DNA of 64,000 nucleotides from Xanthobacteraceae bacterium (GTDB taxonomy: Bacteria; Pseudomonadota; Alphaproteobacteria; Rhizobiales; Xanthobacteraceae). Shown here in pieces: positions 42,992-52,644 of the stretch; position 1 is the first letter of the stretch; the number at the start of each line of letters is the position of its first letter. The stretch covers positions 1 to 64,000 of the forward strand of contig JANINJ010000086.1 of NCBI GenBank assembly GCA_024508855.1, written 5' to 3'. Position numbers and translations under genes: made by a program. The notes beneath the pieces were generated by a model. That model saw nothing but the letters and a program-made list of their open reading frames with translations, did no database searches and was not told the origin of the DNA.

Positions 42992-44035
42992 ATGACGGTC
43001 CGGGGCGACAACGGTGCGAAATCGCGGTGGGGAAGGTGGCTGGCGCTTGCCTTCGCCTGCTTGCTGGTGCTTGCGCCGCTGCGGCCGGTGTCGGCGCAAT
43101 TGTTTGGGGACCGGCCCCCGCCGGTGCCGCCCGCACTGGTTCCGGAAGCCCCGTCCGGATCGGCCATCAGCCTTGCGCCATCTGCAGGTCCCGCGGCGGC
43201 GCCCAATCTTCCGGCACCCTTGCTCCAGCCGCCCGTCGCTGCGGTCACGCCGGCGGCGGCACTGCCGACTCCAAACCAGGGCGTCCTGGCGTTGACGGCC
43301 CGTTACGGCAAGGACCTCCCGACCATCAACGGCGGTCTCGTGTGGCGCGTGTTCGCGGACAAGCCGGATGAAAACGGTGCGTTCAAGCTGATCCGCGAAG
43401 ATCACGGCGCGACTCCCAACATCGTCCTGTCGCCCGGCAATTACGTCGTGCACGTCGCGCTCGGACTGGTCAGCGCGGTGCGGCCGGTGACGGTGAAGTC
43501 GGATACCGACCGCGAATCGTTTTTGTTGCCGGCCGGCGGACTCCGCATCGAGGGGCGTGTCGGCACATCGAAGATTCCGCAGAACCAGATTGCGTTCAGC
43601 ATTCACAAGGGCAGTCAGTTCGATGCCGGCGGCGAGAGCCCGGCGCTGGTTCCCAATGTCGTGCCCGGCGACGTGGTGATATTGCCTGAGGGCACCTACA
43701 ACATCATCTCGAATTACGGCGATGCCAATTCGGTGGTGCGCTCGGATATCCGTGTGCAGGCAGGCAAGCTCACCGACACGACGATCACGCATCGTGCTGC
43801 GGTCATTACCCTCAAGCTGGTCAGTGAGAAGGGCGGCGAGGCGCTTGCCAACACGGCGTGGTCGGTCATTACGCCGGGCGGTGACGTGGTCAAGGAATCG
43901 ATCGGCGCGTTTCCGCGCGTCATTCTGGCCGAAGGCGAATACCGCGCGATCGCCAAGAACGAAGGCAAGGTGTTCGAACGCACCTTCAATGTCGTCAACG
44001 GCGTGGACGGCGAGGTTGAAGTCGTCGCTCGCTGA
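42992..44035 (+). CDS. Secreted hypothetical protein
   Basis: 347 residues with a Sec signal peptide (WGRWLALAFACLLVLAPLRPVSAQ, cleavage after SAQ or LRPVSA near residue 36) and a Pro/Ala-rich stretch (residues ~40-95). The rest is beta-rich with repeated units of the type NIVLSPGNYVVHVALG, VVILPEGTYNIISNYG and VILAEGEYRAIAKNEG. Each looks like a bacterial carboxypeptidase-regulatory-like/Ig-like fold. The type is conserved in Bradyrhizobium relatives; no function known. Divergent from the patatin gene. Confidence 0.72.
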   Translation: MTVRGDNGAKSRWGRWLALAFACLLVLAPLRPVSAQLFGDRPPPVPPALVPEAPSGSAISLAPSAGPAAAPNLPAPLLQPPVAAVTPAAALPTPNQGVLALTARYGKDLPTINGGLVWRVFADKPDENGAFKLIREDHGATPNIVLSPGNYVVHVALGLVSAVRPVTVKSDTDRESFLLPAGGLRIEGRVGTSKIPQNQIAFSIHKGSQFDAGGESPALVPNVVPGDVVILPEGTYNIISNYGDANSVVRSDIRVQAGKLTDTTITHRAAVITLKLVSEKGGEALANTAWSVITPGGDVVKESIGAFPRVILAEGEYRAIAKNEGKVFERTFNVVNGVDGEVEVVAR

Positions 44036-44128
44036 TCGTCATCGAATCGTCATGGTTTCTAACGCGCAATAACCATCGAACGATTTATCTCAGCGCGACG
44101 ACGAATTAGCCGCAAACTTTCGCCGGCG

Positions 44129-44143
44129 TTTACATCGCCTTAA
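44129..44143. promoter_or_regulatory. Near-match CtrA box (7 of 8)
   Basis: TTTACATCGCCTTAA: TTTA-N7-TTAA, one base off the CtrA consensus, 52 bp upstream of the GGDEF-EAL gene. Weaker than the three exact boxes but in a position that could control transcription. Confidence 0.4.
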
Positions 44144-44195
44144 GCACACCGCAGTTGGATACCGCCGGCTGAAAGCTAGTGTTGCAGAGGGCGTT

Positions 44196-46661
44196 GTGAT
44201 TGCCGCGAAGAATTCGTCGGAACGATTGAAGATCGAACTTGGGGATATTGCCGTCCTGCAGCGCAAGTGGCGGGCCGCCCTGAAGCCGGGCCATAGCTTG
44301 CCGCGTTATGAGGACGTGATGCTTGGTAGCCTTGGCCGGCTCGCCGATCACGTCATCCTCTTACGGGGCGAGCCGGACAATCTCGAACTATCGCGCAGCG
44401 GCAGATATGCCCAGCGCTGGCTTGGCACCGAAGCCTGGGACGTGTCGCTCGACGCGTTGCCGCCCGATTGCGCGACGGCCGTTGCCGAGGCCGTCGCCTC
44501 GTCCGCGCGAAACAAGCAGCCTTATCTGGCAACAGCGCATTGCGTTCGCGATGGCATCGTTCAGGTGTACGACATCCTGATCCTGCCGACATTGTCGCGC
44601 TGGGGAGACATGTTGTTCGGAGCCTACGTCAACGAACGAAATCAGCAATACAATCTGCTTGATGCAGTTTTCGCCAGCGCCGACGAAGGGATTCTGTCGC
44701 TGGCGGCTATTCGCGACGCAGCGGGCCGGCCATTCGATTTCCAGATCGTTCATCTCAATGAGTCGGCGTCACGTCATTTGAGGCAGCCGCAAACCGGATT
44801 GCTGTGGCATCGGCTCAGTGCGGGAGAACATCTTCTGGGGGCGCCGGTGGTCCTCGATCATCTGCTGGATACGGTCAATTCCGGAGACAGCGTCCAGTTC
44901 GAACTCGAAAGCGATCTGCGTAACCTGCGGCTGAGCGCAACCGCATTCGGTGACATGGTCTCGCTGACGATATCGGATGTCACGGCTCTCAAGAGGCGGG
45001 AAGATTCGTTTCGTCTGTTGTTCGAGAACAATCCGATGCCGATGTGGCTGTTCGATGCCCGGACAACCGAATTCCTGGCCGTCAACGACGCAGCCGTGCA
45101 GCACTATGGCTACGACCGTGCGACCTTCCTCCGTATGAAGCTGCGGCAGATATGGCCCCAGGACGAATGGGAATCGCACTCACAGGCTCTCACGGAAGTT
45201 GGAGACGCCTATCAGTCGGCGCGAACGTGGCGTCACCTGAAAGCGGACGGCCGCGAGATCCAGGTGCTGACATTCGGGCGCCGCGTCGCATTCGATGGTC
45301 GTGACAGTTATCTGGTCGCGATCGTCGACATTACGGAGCGCCGGGAAGCCGAAGCCCGCGTCGCGTATATGGCGCATCACGATGGTCTGACGAATTTACC
45401 CAATCGGGTATTGTATCAGGAGCGTCTGGGGCTGGCGCTGGCGCAGGCGCAATCCACGGGCCGGCATATTGCCGTTCTTTGCGTCGATCTCGACCTGTTC
45501 AAGAACGTCAACGATTCGTTCGGTCATCCGATGGGCGACCGTCTGCTGATGCTGGTCGCGGATCGCCTGCGGTCGATGACGCGCGAAAGCGACGTCGCCG
45601 CTCGTCTCGGCGGCGATGAATTCGCGGTCATCATGGCCGATGCGACGCCTCGGGATGCCAGTGATTATGCCGCCGACCTGATCGAGGCGCTGAGCAAGCC
45701 GTACGACATCGGCGGGATTGAAATTGTAATCGGGGCCAGCATCGGGATTGCACTTTCGCCCGGTGACGGCACCACAAGCGAGGATTTGATGCGCAACGCC
45801 GATATGGCGCTGTATCGCGCCAAATCCGAAGGCGGCGGCGTCCACCGCTTTTTCGAAAAGGAAATGGATCGCCAGGCGCAGAAACGGCGCGAGATGGAAT
45901 TCGATTTGCGCCGGGCATTCGCGAACGGCGAATTCGAGCTCCACTATCAGCCGCTGGTCAATCTTTCCGCCAATCGCATTAGCGGATTCGAATCTCTCAT
46001 GCGATGGCGGCATCCGCAGAAGGGCATGATCTCGCCGGCCGAGTTTATTCCGGTGGCCGAGGATATCGGATTGATCGTCAGTCTGGGCGAATGGGCGATG
46101 CGGGAGGCCTGCAAGGAAGCAGCGACGTGGCCCGCCGACATCAAGGTCGCCGTCAATCTTTCGCCGGTTCAATTCCGCAGCCGCAATCTCGTTCCGATGG
46201 TGATTTCGGCGCTTGCGGTGTCCGGTTTATCGCCGCGACGGCTTGAGCTGGAAATCACCGAGTCGGTGTTCCTTGCCGAGACCGAGGCAAACGTCGCCAC
46301 GCTTCATCAGTTGCGCGAGCTCGGCGTGAGTATTTCCATGGATGACTTCGGCACGGGGTATTCCAGTCTGAGCTATCTGCGGAGCTTCCCGTTCGACAAG
46401 ATCAAGATTGATCGTTCGTTCGTGAAGGACATCGCAGAGCGGCCGGATTGCAGCGCGATCGTCAAGGCGATCTCGGGACTCGGTCGTAGTCTTCAGATCA
46501 TGACCACGGCCGAGGGTGTCGAGACGTCCGATCAGCTGGACTGGCTGCGCGCCGAAGGTTGCAACGAGGTGCAAGGCTTCCTGTTCAGCGGGGCGCGGCC
46601 GTCGTCAGAGATCGGACAGCTATTGCGTAAATTCAACCGAGGCGAAGCAGACGCTGCCTGA
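44196..46661 (+). CDS. Bifunctional PAS-GGDEF-EAL protein (c-di-GMP turnover)
   Basis: 821 residues. N-terminal PAS_5-like region (~1-150), PAS domain around residues 270-390 (ENNPMPMWLFDARTTEFLAV), GGDEF domain with RLGGDEFAVIM near residue 475 and an I-site RESD five residues earlier, then EAL domain. The EAL signature reads ESL (FESLMRWRHP), but EITESVF, DDFGTGYSSLSYL and KIDRSFV keep the other catalytic residues. It may make and/or degrade cyclic-di-GMP, and feedback by the I-site is likely. GTG start at 44196. No membrane segment seen, so it is probably cytoplasmic. Confidence 0.92.
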   Translation: MIAAKNSSERLKIELGDIAVLQRKWRAALKPGHSLPRYEDVMLGSLGRLADHVILLRGEPDNLELSRSGRYAQRWLGTEAWDVSLDALPPDCATAVAEAVASSARNKQPYLATAHCVRDGIVQVYDILILPTLSRWGDMLFGAYVNERNQQYNLLDAVFASADEGILSLAAIRDAAGRPFDFQIVHLNESASRHLRQPQTGLLWHRLSAGEHLLGAPVVLDHLLDTVNSGDSVQFELESDLRNLRLSATAFGDMVSLTISDVTALKRREDSFRLLFENNPMPMWLFDARTTEFLAVNDAAVQHYGYDRATFLRMKLRQIWPQDEWESHSQALTEVGDAYQSARTWRHLKADGREIQVLTFGRRVAFDGRDSYLVAIVDITERREAEARVAYMAHHDGLTNLPNRVLYQERLGLALAQAQSTGRHIAVLCVDLDLFKNVNDSFGHPMGDRLLMLVADRLRSMTRESDVAARLGGDEFAVIMADATPRDASDYAADLIEALSKPYDIGGIEIVIGASIGIALSPGDGTTSEDLMRNADMALYRAKSEGGGVHRFFEKEMDRQAQKRREMEFDLRRAFANGEFELHYQPLVNLSANRISGFESLMRWRHPQKGMISPAEFIPVAEDIGLIVSLGEWAMREACKEAATWPADIKVAVNLSPVQFRSRNLVPMVISALAVSGLSPRRLELEITESVFLAETEANVATLHQLRELGVSISMDDFGTGYSSLSYLRSFPFDKIKIDRSFVKDIAERPDCSAIVKAISGLGRSLQIMTTAEGVETSDQLDWLRAEGCNEVQGFLFSGARPSSEIGQLLRKFNRGEADAA

Positions 46662-46664
46662 GCA

Positions 46665-47228
46665 CTAGAACCGCGTCACCAGATCGGTGATGGCGGGACG
46701 CGGGCGATCTTCGTTCGGCTTGGCCGACTTTCCGATATGGACAAAGCCGGCCAGTTGTTCTTCCGGTTTCAGCCCCAATGCCGTCAGCACGTCGCGGTCG
46801 AAGGCGAACCACCCGGTCAGCCAGTTGGCGCCGTAGCCTAGCGCGGTCGTAGCGGTGACGATATTCATCGCGCTGGCGCCGGCGGACAACTGCTGTTCCC
46901 ACGGTGGCACTTTCGGATGCGGCTTGGTCGAGCTCACCACCGCAATCACGAGAGGCGCTTCCATGAAGGCGTCGCGCGCTTTTGCAATATCCTGCTCGGA
47001 GGCATCGGGGTTCTTTTTGGTGAGAACCTGCGCAAAAATTTCGCCAGCCTTCTTCCGCGCATCGCCTTCAAAAACGATGAACCGCCATGGCGCAATCTTG
47101 CCATGATCGGGCACCCGTGCGCCGATGGTGAGAATGGTTTCGAGTTCGGCCGGCGAGGGGCCGGCGCCGCTCATGTCGCGCGGCTTGACGGAGCGGCGGG
47201 TTCGCAGGAAGTCGATTATTTCAGACAT
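46665..47228 (-). CDS. Nitroreductase-family protein
   Basis: 187 residues, FMN-dependent nitroreductase fold: FLRTRRSVKPRDMSGAGP at the N-terminus, ILTIGARVPDHGKIAPWRFI and the C-terminal GYGANWLTGWFAFDRDVL. The NAD(P)H-dependent reductase acts on quinones or nitroaromatics; the natural substrate is unknown. It ends 3 bp after the converging GGDEF-EAL gene and starts 98 bp from the thrS stop (same strand). Confidence 0.87.
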   Translation of the reverse strand: MSEIIDFLRTRRSVKPRDMSGAGPSPAELETILTIGARVPDHGKIAPWRFIVFEGDARKKAGEIFAQVLTKKNPDASEQDIAKARDAFMEAPLVIAVVSSTKPHPKVPPWEQQLSAGASAMNIVTATTALGYGANWLTGWFAFDRDVLTALGLKPEEQLAGFVHIGKSAKPNEDRPRPAITDLVTRF

Positions 47229-47325
47229 GGTGATCCGGTAATTGTTTTGTCGTGGCGCGCATGTGCGCGCCGCTCATATCGTGCCGGCTGCCATGTTTGG
47301 CAACCGGCACGACTTTAGGGGCTCT

Positions 47326-49371
47326 CTAAACGACACCGGCAGTGCGGGCCCGCTTGACGTCCGGCGGCACCGCTTCCTCGACCAGTGCGGCTAAGGCGTC
47401 GTTGAGCGACATCACGGTCTGTCCCTCGCTGCCGAGGCGGCGGATCGACACCGAATGGGTCTCGGCTTCCTTTTTGCCGACGACCAGCAGCGCGGGAATT
47501 TTCGCCAGCGAGTGTTCGCGCACTTTGTAGTTGATCTTCTCGTTGCGCAGATCGAGCTCAACGCGCAGGCCCGCCTTGCGCGCGGCGGCGGCGACCTGCT
47601 TCGCGTATTCGTCGCCCTCCGACGTGATCGTGGTGACGACCGCCTGCACCGGCGCGAGCCATAGCGGGAAGTTGCCGGCATAGTGTTCGATCAGGATGCC
47701 GATGAAGCGCTCCATCGAGCCGCAGATCGCGCGATGCACCATAATCGGCGTCTTCTTCGAACCGTCCGCATCGATGTAGAACGCGCCGAACAGGCCCGGC
47801 AGGTTGAGGTCCACCTGCGTGGTACCGCACTGCCAGTCGCGGCCGATCGCGTCGCGCAGCACGTATTCGAACTTCGGCCCGTAGAACGCGCCTTCGCCGG
47901 GATTGATCGCAGTCTTGATGCGGCCACCCGAATTGGTCTCGATCTCGCGTAGCACCGTCGCCATGACACGCTCGGCGTGATCCCAACTCTCGTCGGTGCC
48001 GACGCGTTTCTCCGGCCGCGTCGACAGTTTGACGACGATGTCGCCGAAGCCGAAATCGGAATAGGTCGACAGGATCAGGTCGTTGATCTTGAGGCACTCA
48101 TCCGCGAGCTGTTCCTCGGTGCAGAAGACGTGCGCGTCGTCCTGCGTGAAGCCGCGCACGCGCATCAGTCCGTGCATCGCGCCCGACGGCTCGTAGCGGT
48201 GCACCACGCCGAACTCCGCGAGGCGCAACGGCAGGTCGCGATAGCTCTTCAGGCCATGCTTGAAGATCTGGATATGGCCGGGGCAGTTCATCGGCTTGAG
48301 CGCAAACCAGCGCTTGTCCTCGGCCTCGTCGCCGGCGGATTGCGCCGCGAACATGTTCTCGCGATACCAGTCCCAGTGACCGGAGGTTTCCCACAGCACC
48401 TTGTCGAGAATCTGCGGTGCATTGACCTCGTCATAGTCGCCAGTGAGGCGGCGGCGCATGTAGGCGATCAGCGCCTGGAAGATGGTCCAGCCCTTCGGAT
48501 GCCAGAAGACGACGCCGGGCCCTTCTTCCTGGAAATGAAACAGGTCGAGTTCGCGGCCGAGCTTGCGGTGGTCGCGCTTTTCGGCCTCCTCGATCTGCTT
48601 CAGGTAGAAGTCGAGTTCTTCCTGCTTGGCGAAGGCCGTGCCATAGATGCGCGTCAGCATCGGGTTGTTGTTGTCGCCGCGCCAATAAGCGCCGGCCACC
48701 TTCATCAGCTTGAAGGCGTTGCCGACCTTGCCGGTCGACGTCATGTGCGGACCGCGGCAGAGGTCGAACCAGTCGCCCTGCTTGTAGATGCGGATGGTCT
48801 GGTCTTCCGGAATCGCATCGACCAGTTCGACCTTGAAGCTCTCGCCCTTTTCAGCGAATACGCGCTTGGTCTCGTCGCGCGTCCAGATTTCCTTGGTGAA
48901 CGGTTTGTCGCGCGCGATGATCTCGCGCATCTTCTTTTCGATCGCGGCAAAATCTTCGGGTGTGAACGGCTCGTTGCGGAAGAAGTCGTAATAGAAGCCG
49001 TTCTCGATCACCGGGCCGATGGTGACTTGCGTGCCGGGCCACAGCGTCTGCACGGCTTCGGCCAGCACATGGGCGGCATCGTGCCGAATCAGTTCGAGCG
49101 CGCGAGGATCGTCGCGGTTGACGAACTCGATCCTGGCATCGTCCGCGATCGGATCGGCAAGGTCGCGGACTTCGCCATCGAGCGCCATCGCAACGGTACG
49201 TTTGGCAAGCGAGGGCGAAATGCCCTTGGCGATATCAAGGCCGGTCGTGTTTTTGGGAAATTCGCGGCGTGCACCGTCAGGAAAGGTGAGGGTGACGTTA
49301 TTGCTTTCCACCGGTTTCAAATTGGCAAGGCCGAACTGGAATCCTGAGGCGGGCGTCTTGTCGTCGGGCAT
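47326..49371 (-). CDS. thrS: Threonyl-tRNA synthetase
   Basis: Class II synthetase of 681 residues from the ATG at 49371, which has AAGGAG upstream. TGS domain at ~20-85, editing domain with the HxxxH zinc-like motif ([17 protein letters not shown]), catalytic core with [21 protein letters not shown] and [20 protein letters not shown], then the anticodon-binding domain ([20 protein letters not shown]). The charged product tRNA-Thr gene (tRNA-Thr UGU) lies at the right edge of this window, not linked to it. A 31-bp imperfect hairpin (CGTGCCGG..CCGGCACG, 47280-47311) follows without a T-run. Confidence 0.96.
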   Translation of the reverse strand: MPDDKTPASGFQFGLANLKPVESNNVTLTFPDGARREFPKNTTGLDIAKGISPSLAKRTVAMALDGEVRDLADPIADDARIEFVNRDDPRALELIRHDAAHVLAEAVQTLWPGTQVTIGPVIENGFYYDFFRNEPFTPEDFAAIEKKMREIIARDKPFTKEIWTRDETKRVFAEKGESFKVELVDAIPEDQTIRIYKQGDWFDLCRGPHMTSTGKVGNAFKLMKVAGAYWRGDNNNPMLTRIYGTAFAKQEELDFYLKQIEEAEKRDHRKLGRELDLFHFQEEGPGVVFWHPKGWTIFQALIAYMRRRLTGDYDEVNAPQILDKVLWETSGHWDWYRENMFAAQSAGDEAEDKRWFALKPMNCPGHIQIFKHGLKSYRDLPLRLAEFGVVHRYEPSGAMHGLMRVRGFTQDDAHVFCTEEQLADECLKINDLILSTYSDFGFGDIVVKLSTRPEKRVGTDESWDHAERVMATVLREIETNSGGRIKTAINPGEGAFYGPKFEYVLRDAIGRDWQCGTTQVDLNLPGLFGAFYIDADGSKKTPIMVHRAICGSMERFIGILIEHYAGNFPLWLAPVQAVVTTITSEGDEYAKQVAAAARKAGLRVELDLRNEKINYKVREHSLAKIPALLVVGKKEAETHSVSIRRLGSEGQTVMSLNDALAALVEEAVPPDVKRARTAGVV

Positions 49372-49512
49372 CGTGTTCTCCTTTGGCTCACTCCTGCGAA
49401 CGGGCGCAGGTAAGCGGAATGCTGCGGTATACCAGCGGGGGGCATTCTTGCAACCATTGCTGCTCTGTTCTTGCGACGGCTGCAAAGCACCATTGCGGCA
49501 GCGACTTCACTA

Positions 49513-49534
49513 TTTAGATGCAGATGCATCGAAA
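49513..49534. promoter_or_regulatory. Palindromic operator candidate between thrS and MFS gene
   Basis: Half-sites TTTAGATGCA and TGCATCGAAA separated by GA pair at 9 of 10 positions, ending 18 bp before the GTG of the MFS transporter. The spacing suits a dimeric repressor. No regulator gene is next to it. Confidence 0.45.
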
Positions 49535-49552
49535 TCATGCTATGGTACGATT

Positions 49553-50707
49553 GTGACCCGCTCATTTGCCCCCACGTCATTGCTGCTCGGAAACTTTGTC
49601 ATTGGCACCTCGATCATCGGGCCAAGCGGCATGCTGACCGAGCTTTCATCCGGTCTCGGCGTCACCATCCGCGACGCCGGACTGCTGATCACGTTCGGCG
49701 CGGTGGTACTGTGCATCTGTTCGCCATTGAGCGCGTGGCTGACCAGCCGCTTCGACCGGCGTTATCTGCTTGGCTTCATTCTGTTCACGCTGGCGCTGAC
49801 CAATCTGGCTTCGGCTTTCGCACCGAGCTATGCCGCACTGATGGCGATACGGCTGCTGATGATGGCGGTAGCTGCGCCGTTCACGCCGCAGGCGGCCAGC
49901 ACCGTTGGATTGATCGTCCCCGAGGAAAAGCGTGGCAGCGCCATCGCCTATGTCTTTCTCGGCTGGTCTCTGGCCGCCGCCGTCGGCTTGCCGTTGGTGA
50001 CGGTGATTGCCAGCCGCTATGGATGGCAGGCGGCCTATATCGGCATTGCTGTATTGTCGTGTGTCAGCTTCGCCATGTTGATGTGGCGCCTGCCGCTCGG
50101 GGTGAGAGGCGCGCCGGTCGAATTGAAAACATGGGTTGCGCTCGGCCGCAATCCGCTGGTGGTTTTGCTGCTGCTGATCACGATGCTGCAGATGTCCGGA
50201 CAATTCGTGATCTTCACCTTCATGGCGCCATTGCTGCAACGGCTTGCAAGCGCCGGCCCGGAAGCGATTGCGATCGTGTTTTCGCTCTATGGCATCTTTG
50301 GTTTCGTGGGCAACATGATCGCCACGCGGTTGGTCGATTCACTCGGAGGCTACCGCACGTCGCTGATCTTTACCGTGGCGTTGCTCGCCGGGGTCAGCAT
50401 CTGGGCGTTCGGTGCGGGAGCGCTCTCGGCGATGGCGTTCGGCGTCAGTGTCTGGGGCCTTGGCTTTGCTTCGACCAATTCCATGCAGCAGGTACGGCTT
50501 GTCGGCGCGGCGCCGCCATTTGCGGGAGCGTCGGTCTCGCTGAACACATCGGTGCTCTATATCGGTCAGGCCGTCGGCTCGGCGCTCGGCGGCATGCTGT
50601 ATGTGCGCGATCTGTTACATGCCGCAGGCTTTGTGGCGGTATCCTTCGTCGTCGTCGCACTGATCGTGGTGTTGATCACCGGACGCCTGGTGCCGGCAAG
50701 GCCCTGA
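49553..50707 (+). CDS. MFS transporter (DHA1/AraJ-like)
   Basis: 384 residues with twelve predicted membrane segments from the GTG at 49553 (no ATG in frame nearby). The loop between segments 2 and 3 has the MFS motif SRFDRRYLLG, and segment 4 region GSAIAYVFLGWSLAAAVGLP is typical of the drug/sugar efflux branch. An exporter or importer of small molecules; substrate unknown. It is divergent from thrS across a palindromic operator candidate. Confidence 0.88.
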   Translation: MTRSFAPTSLLLGNFVIGTSIIGPSGMLTELSSGLGVTIRDAGLLITFGAVVLCICSPLSAWLTSRFDRRYLLGFILFTLALTNLASAFAPSYAALMAIRLLMMAVAAPFTPQAASTVGLIVPEEKRGSAIAYVFLGWSLAAAVGLPLVTVIASRYGWQAAYIGIAVLSCVSFAMLMWRLPLGVRGAPVELKTWVALGRNPLVVLLLLITMLQMSGQFVIFTFMAPLLQRLASAGPEAIAIVFSLYGIFGFVGNMIATRLVDSLGGYRTSLIFTVALLAGVSIWAFGAGALSAMAFGVSVWGLGFASTNSMQQVRLVGAAPPFAGASVSLNTSVLYIGQAVGSALGGMLYVRDLLHAAGFVAVSFVVVALIVVLITGRLVPARP

Positions 50708-50714
50708 CACGGAT

Positions 50715-51041
50715 TCAGTCGCAGATCCGCGTCAATACGGCATTGAACCGGATGCCGGGAAGCTGCAGCGCAGCGCCTTCAAGATCGATGGTGTCGCCGT
50801 TGGTGCGGCCCTTGAGGGTCAGCGTCACCATGTCCGTTCCGAACAAGGGCTTGAACGCGGGATCGTCGTTGTATCGCTGGGTTGAGACCTTCACGAGGAT
50901 CTCGTCCTCGGTGCCGGAGTAATTCCCGATGAATGCGAACCCGGAATTTCCGCCGCGGATTTTACCGCCGATGGCGTAGACGATTCCGTTGCCGGTGCCA
51001 TGCGCGGTATGGAAAGCAACCGCATAGAGTCCGTCTCGCAC
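50715..51041 (-). CDS. GrlR-like regulatory-domain protein
   Basis: 108 residues: MRDGLYAVAFHTAHGTGNGI, then VYAIGGKIRGGNSGFAFIGN and YSGTEDEILVKVSTQRYND. This is the small lipocalin-like fold of the GrlR family, first known as a negative regulator of type III secretion in enteropathogens. Free-standing copies are frequent in rhizobia and bradyrhizobia, with unknown partners. No GrlA-type activator is near. Confidence 0.72.
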   Translation of the reverse strand: MRDGLYAVAFHTAHGTGNGIVYAIGGKIRGGNSGFAFIGNYSGTEDEILVKVSTQRYNDDPAFKPLFGTDMVTLTLKGRTNGDTIDLEGAALQLPGIRFNAVLTRICD

Positions 51042-51125
51042 CTTGTTGCCCCAACCGTTATCGCCGCCTGAAAATTATCCTATGCCGCTACAAATCGAAG
51101 AACAACGGGACCAGTGACGTAGCGT

Positions 51126-51464
51126 CTAGGATTGTGAGTCATTGACGCCACGCCATCGGCCGAAGCGCCATGGCAGGTACCATGTTGCACCGGGCGGTCT
51201 CGCGGTCGGGACGTTGTCGATACCGGATGTCCCCCATGGCTGGCAGCGCAGAAGCCGCGCCAGGGTCATCCACCCGCCGGCCCATAGCCCGAACCGCGCA
51301 ATCGCCTCGTCGCCATAGACCGAACATGTCGGAAGGTGACGGCAGTTATAGCCGACCAGCGGCGACAACGTATGACGGTACAGCCAGATCAATCCGCGCG
51401 CGGCATTTCGGGGCAGCACCTGAACGTGACTGGCGCAATGCTGGCAGCGCTGGGAATGGGCCAT
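51126..51464 (-). CDS. yidD: Membrane protein insertion efficiency factor YidD
   Basis: 112 residues with the family core RGLIWLYRHTLSPLVGYNCR and HLPTCSVYGDEAIARFG, ending with a proline-rich stretch. YidD helps the YidC insertase. It is somewhat longer than usual and has an N-terminal HCASHVQVLP extension. Here the gene is not next to rnpA or yidC. Confidence 0.9.
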   Translation of the reverse strand: MAHSQRCQHCASHVQVLPRNAARGLIWLYRHTLSPLVGYNCRHLPTCSVYGDEAIARFGLWAGGWMTLARLLRCQPWGTSGIDNVPTARPPGATWYLPWRFGRWRGVNDSQS

Positions 51465-51701
51465 GGCCGTTAGCTATTCCTGGTTTCGTTGAACGCCAGT
51501 TCCAGTACAGGAACTGGACCGATTGGCATTTGCGACACACTCGGCGAAATATCGCATGTCCGGCGTCGCGATGCAGCAAAAGCTCGTTGGAGCATTGCAC
51601 GGCAACAGGTAATTTGATCATGACAGTTCTACCACGGCGGGTTCGTCGGTCTGGTGACGGAACTGAAGTGGTCGTTCACCGGGGGCGGGGAAGGAGCCAG
51701 C

Positions 51702-52619
51702 GTGAGGTCGGCAAGGTTGCTCAGGGTTGCCGCGCGGGGATGGCTATGCGCCGCTGCGCTGATGGCGTCGATCGCGGTTGCCGGTTCTGCCCCGGGCGCA
51801 CAGGCCGGGCAAACCCTTGAAGTACGCAAGCTGCCGATGCGCTTTGAATGGGTGCGATGTCAGAGCGATTGCCGCGGCGGCTGGATCAGTGCGGTAGGAG
51901 TCGTCACCTCCGATACGCCCGCTGCATTCGAAGATTTTGCGCGGGACCGCAATGTTGAGGGCGCCACTGTGGTGCTCGATTCAAGCGGCGGTTCGGTGAA
52001 TGACGCCATTGCGATCGGGCGAAAATGGCGCAAGCTCGGCATCGTGACGACGGTCGGCAGCACGGTCGAGACGCGGACTCCGAACGGCCTCAGCGCCAGC
52101 GTCGAACCGGACGCATATTGCGAATCGATGTGCGTCTTTCTGCTCCTGTCGGGGAAATCACGTTACGTGCCGCCGGGCGCCCACGTGCGCGTCCACCAGA
52201 TCTGGATGGGCGATCGCGCCGACGACGCGCGGGGGGCAAGCTATACCGCGCAGGACCTGATGATCGTGGAGCGCGATATCGGGCGTCTCGCCAAATACAC
52301 CTTCGACATGGGGGGCTCGGGCGATCTGTTGTCCCTGGCGCTCAGCGTTCCACCCTGGGAAGACCTGCATGAACTGACGGCGGCGGAACTGCGGCTGACC
52401 AATCTGGTGACCACCGACGCGGTTGCGGACGTGCTGCCGGGGCCGGGCATCGGTGCCGATACGCCTGTTGCAGGACTGACGAGCAGCAAGCCGATTCAGG
52501 ATCGATTCGTCAGCACGGCAATCGACTCTCCACCGCCGTCTTCGGCGAAGGCGACCAAGACTGCGGAGGCTTCAGCCGTCCCCACCGGCGTCGCGGTGCC
52601 GCAACGCACCCGCCAGTAA
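51702..52619 (+). CDS. Secreted ClpP-like-fold protein of unknown function
   Basis: 305 residues from the GTG at 51702, preceded by GAAGGAG at a good distance. A signal peptide follows (VAARGWLCAAALMASIAVAG). The central domain has GATVVLDSSGGSVNDAIAIG and CVFLLLSGKSRYVPPGAHVR as in periplasmic proteins with the ClpP/crotonase-like fold, seen widely in alphaproteobacteria. The segment SMCVFLLLSG occupies the place of the protease serine region. The protease triad is not obvious, so an enzyme activity is not claimed. C-terminal Thr/Ala/Pro-rich tail. Confidence 0.7.
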   Translation: MRSARLLRVAARGWLCAAALMASIAVAGSAPGAQAGQTLEVRKLPMRFEWVRCQSDCRGGWISAVGVVTSDTPAAFEDFARDRNVEGATVVLDSSGGSVNDAIAIGRKWRKLGIVTTVGSTVETRTPNGLSASVEPDAYCESMCVFLLLSGKSRYVPPGAHVRVHQIWMGDRADDARGASYTAQDLMIVERDIGRLAKYTFDMGGSGDLLSLALSVPPWEDLHELTAAELRLTNLVTTDAVADVLPGPGIGADTPVAGLTSSKPIQDRFVSTAIDSPPPSSAKATKTAEASAVPTGVAVPQRTRQ

Positions 52620-52644
52620 CGGCGGGTAGGCCCGGCTGGGGCTC

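Noticed and set aside
47280-47311. Hairpin after thrS as a Rho-independent terminator
   Set aside because: The stem is imperfect and there is no T-run on the minus strand after it.
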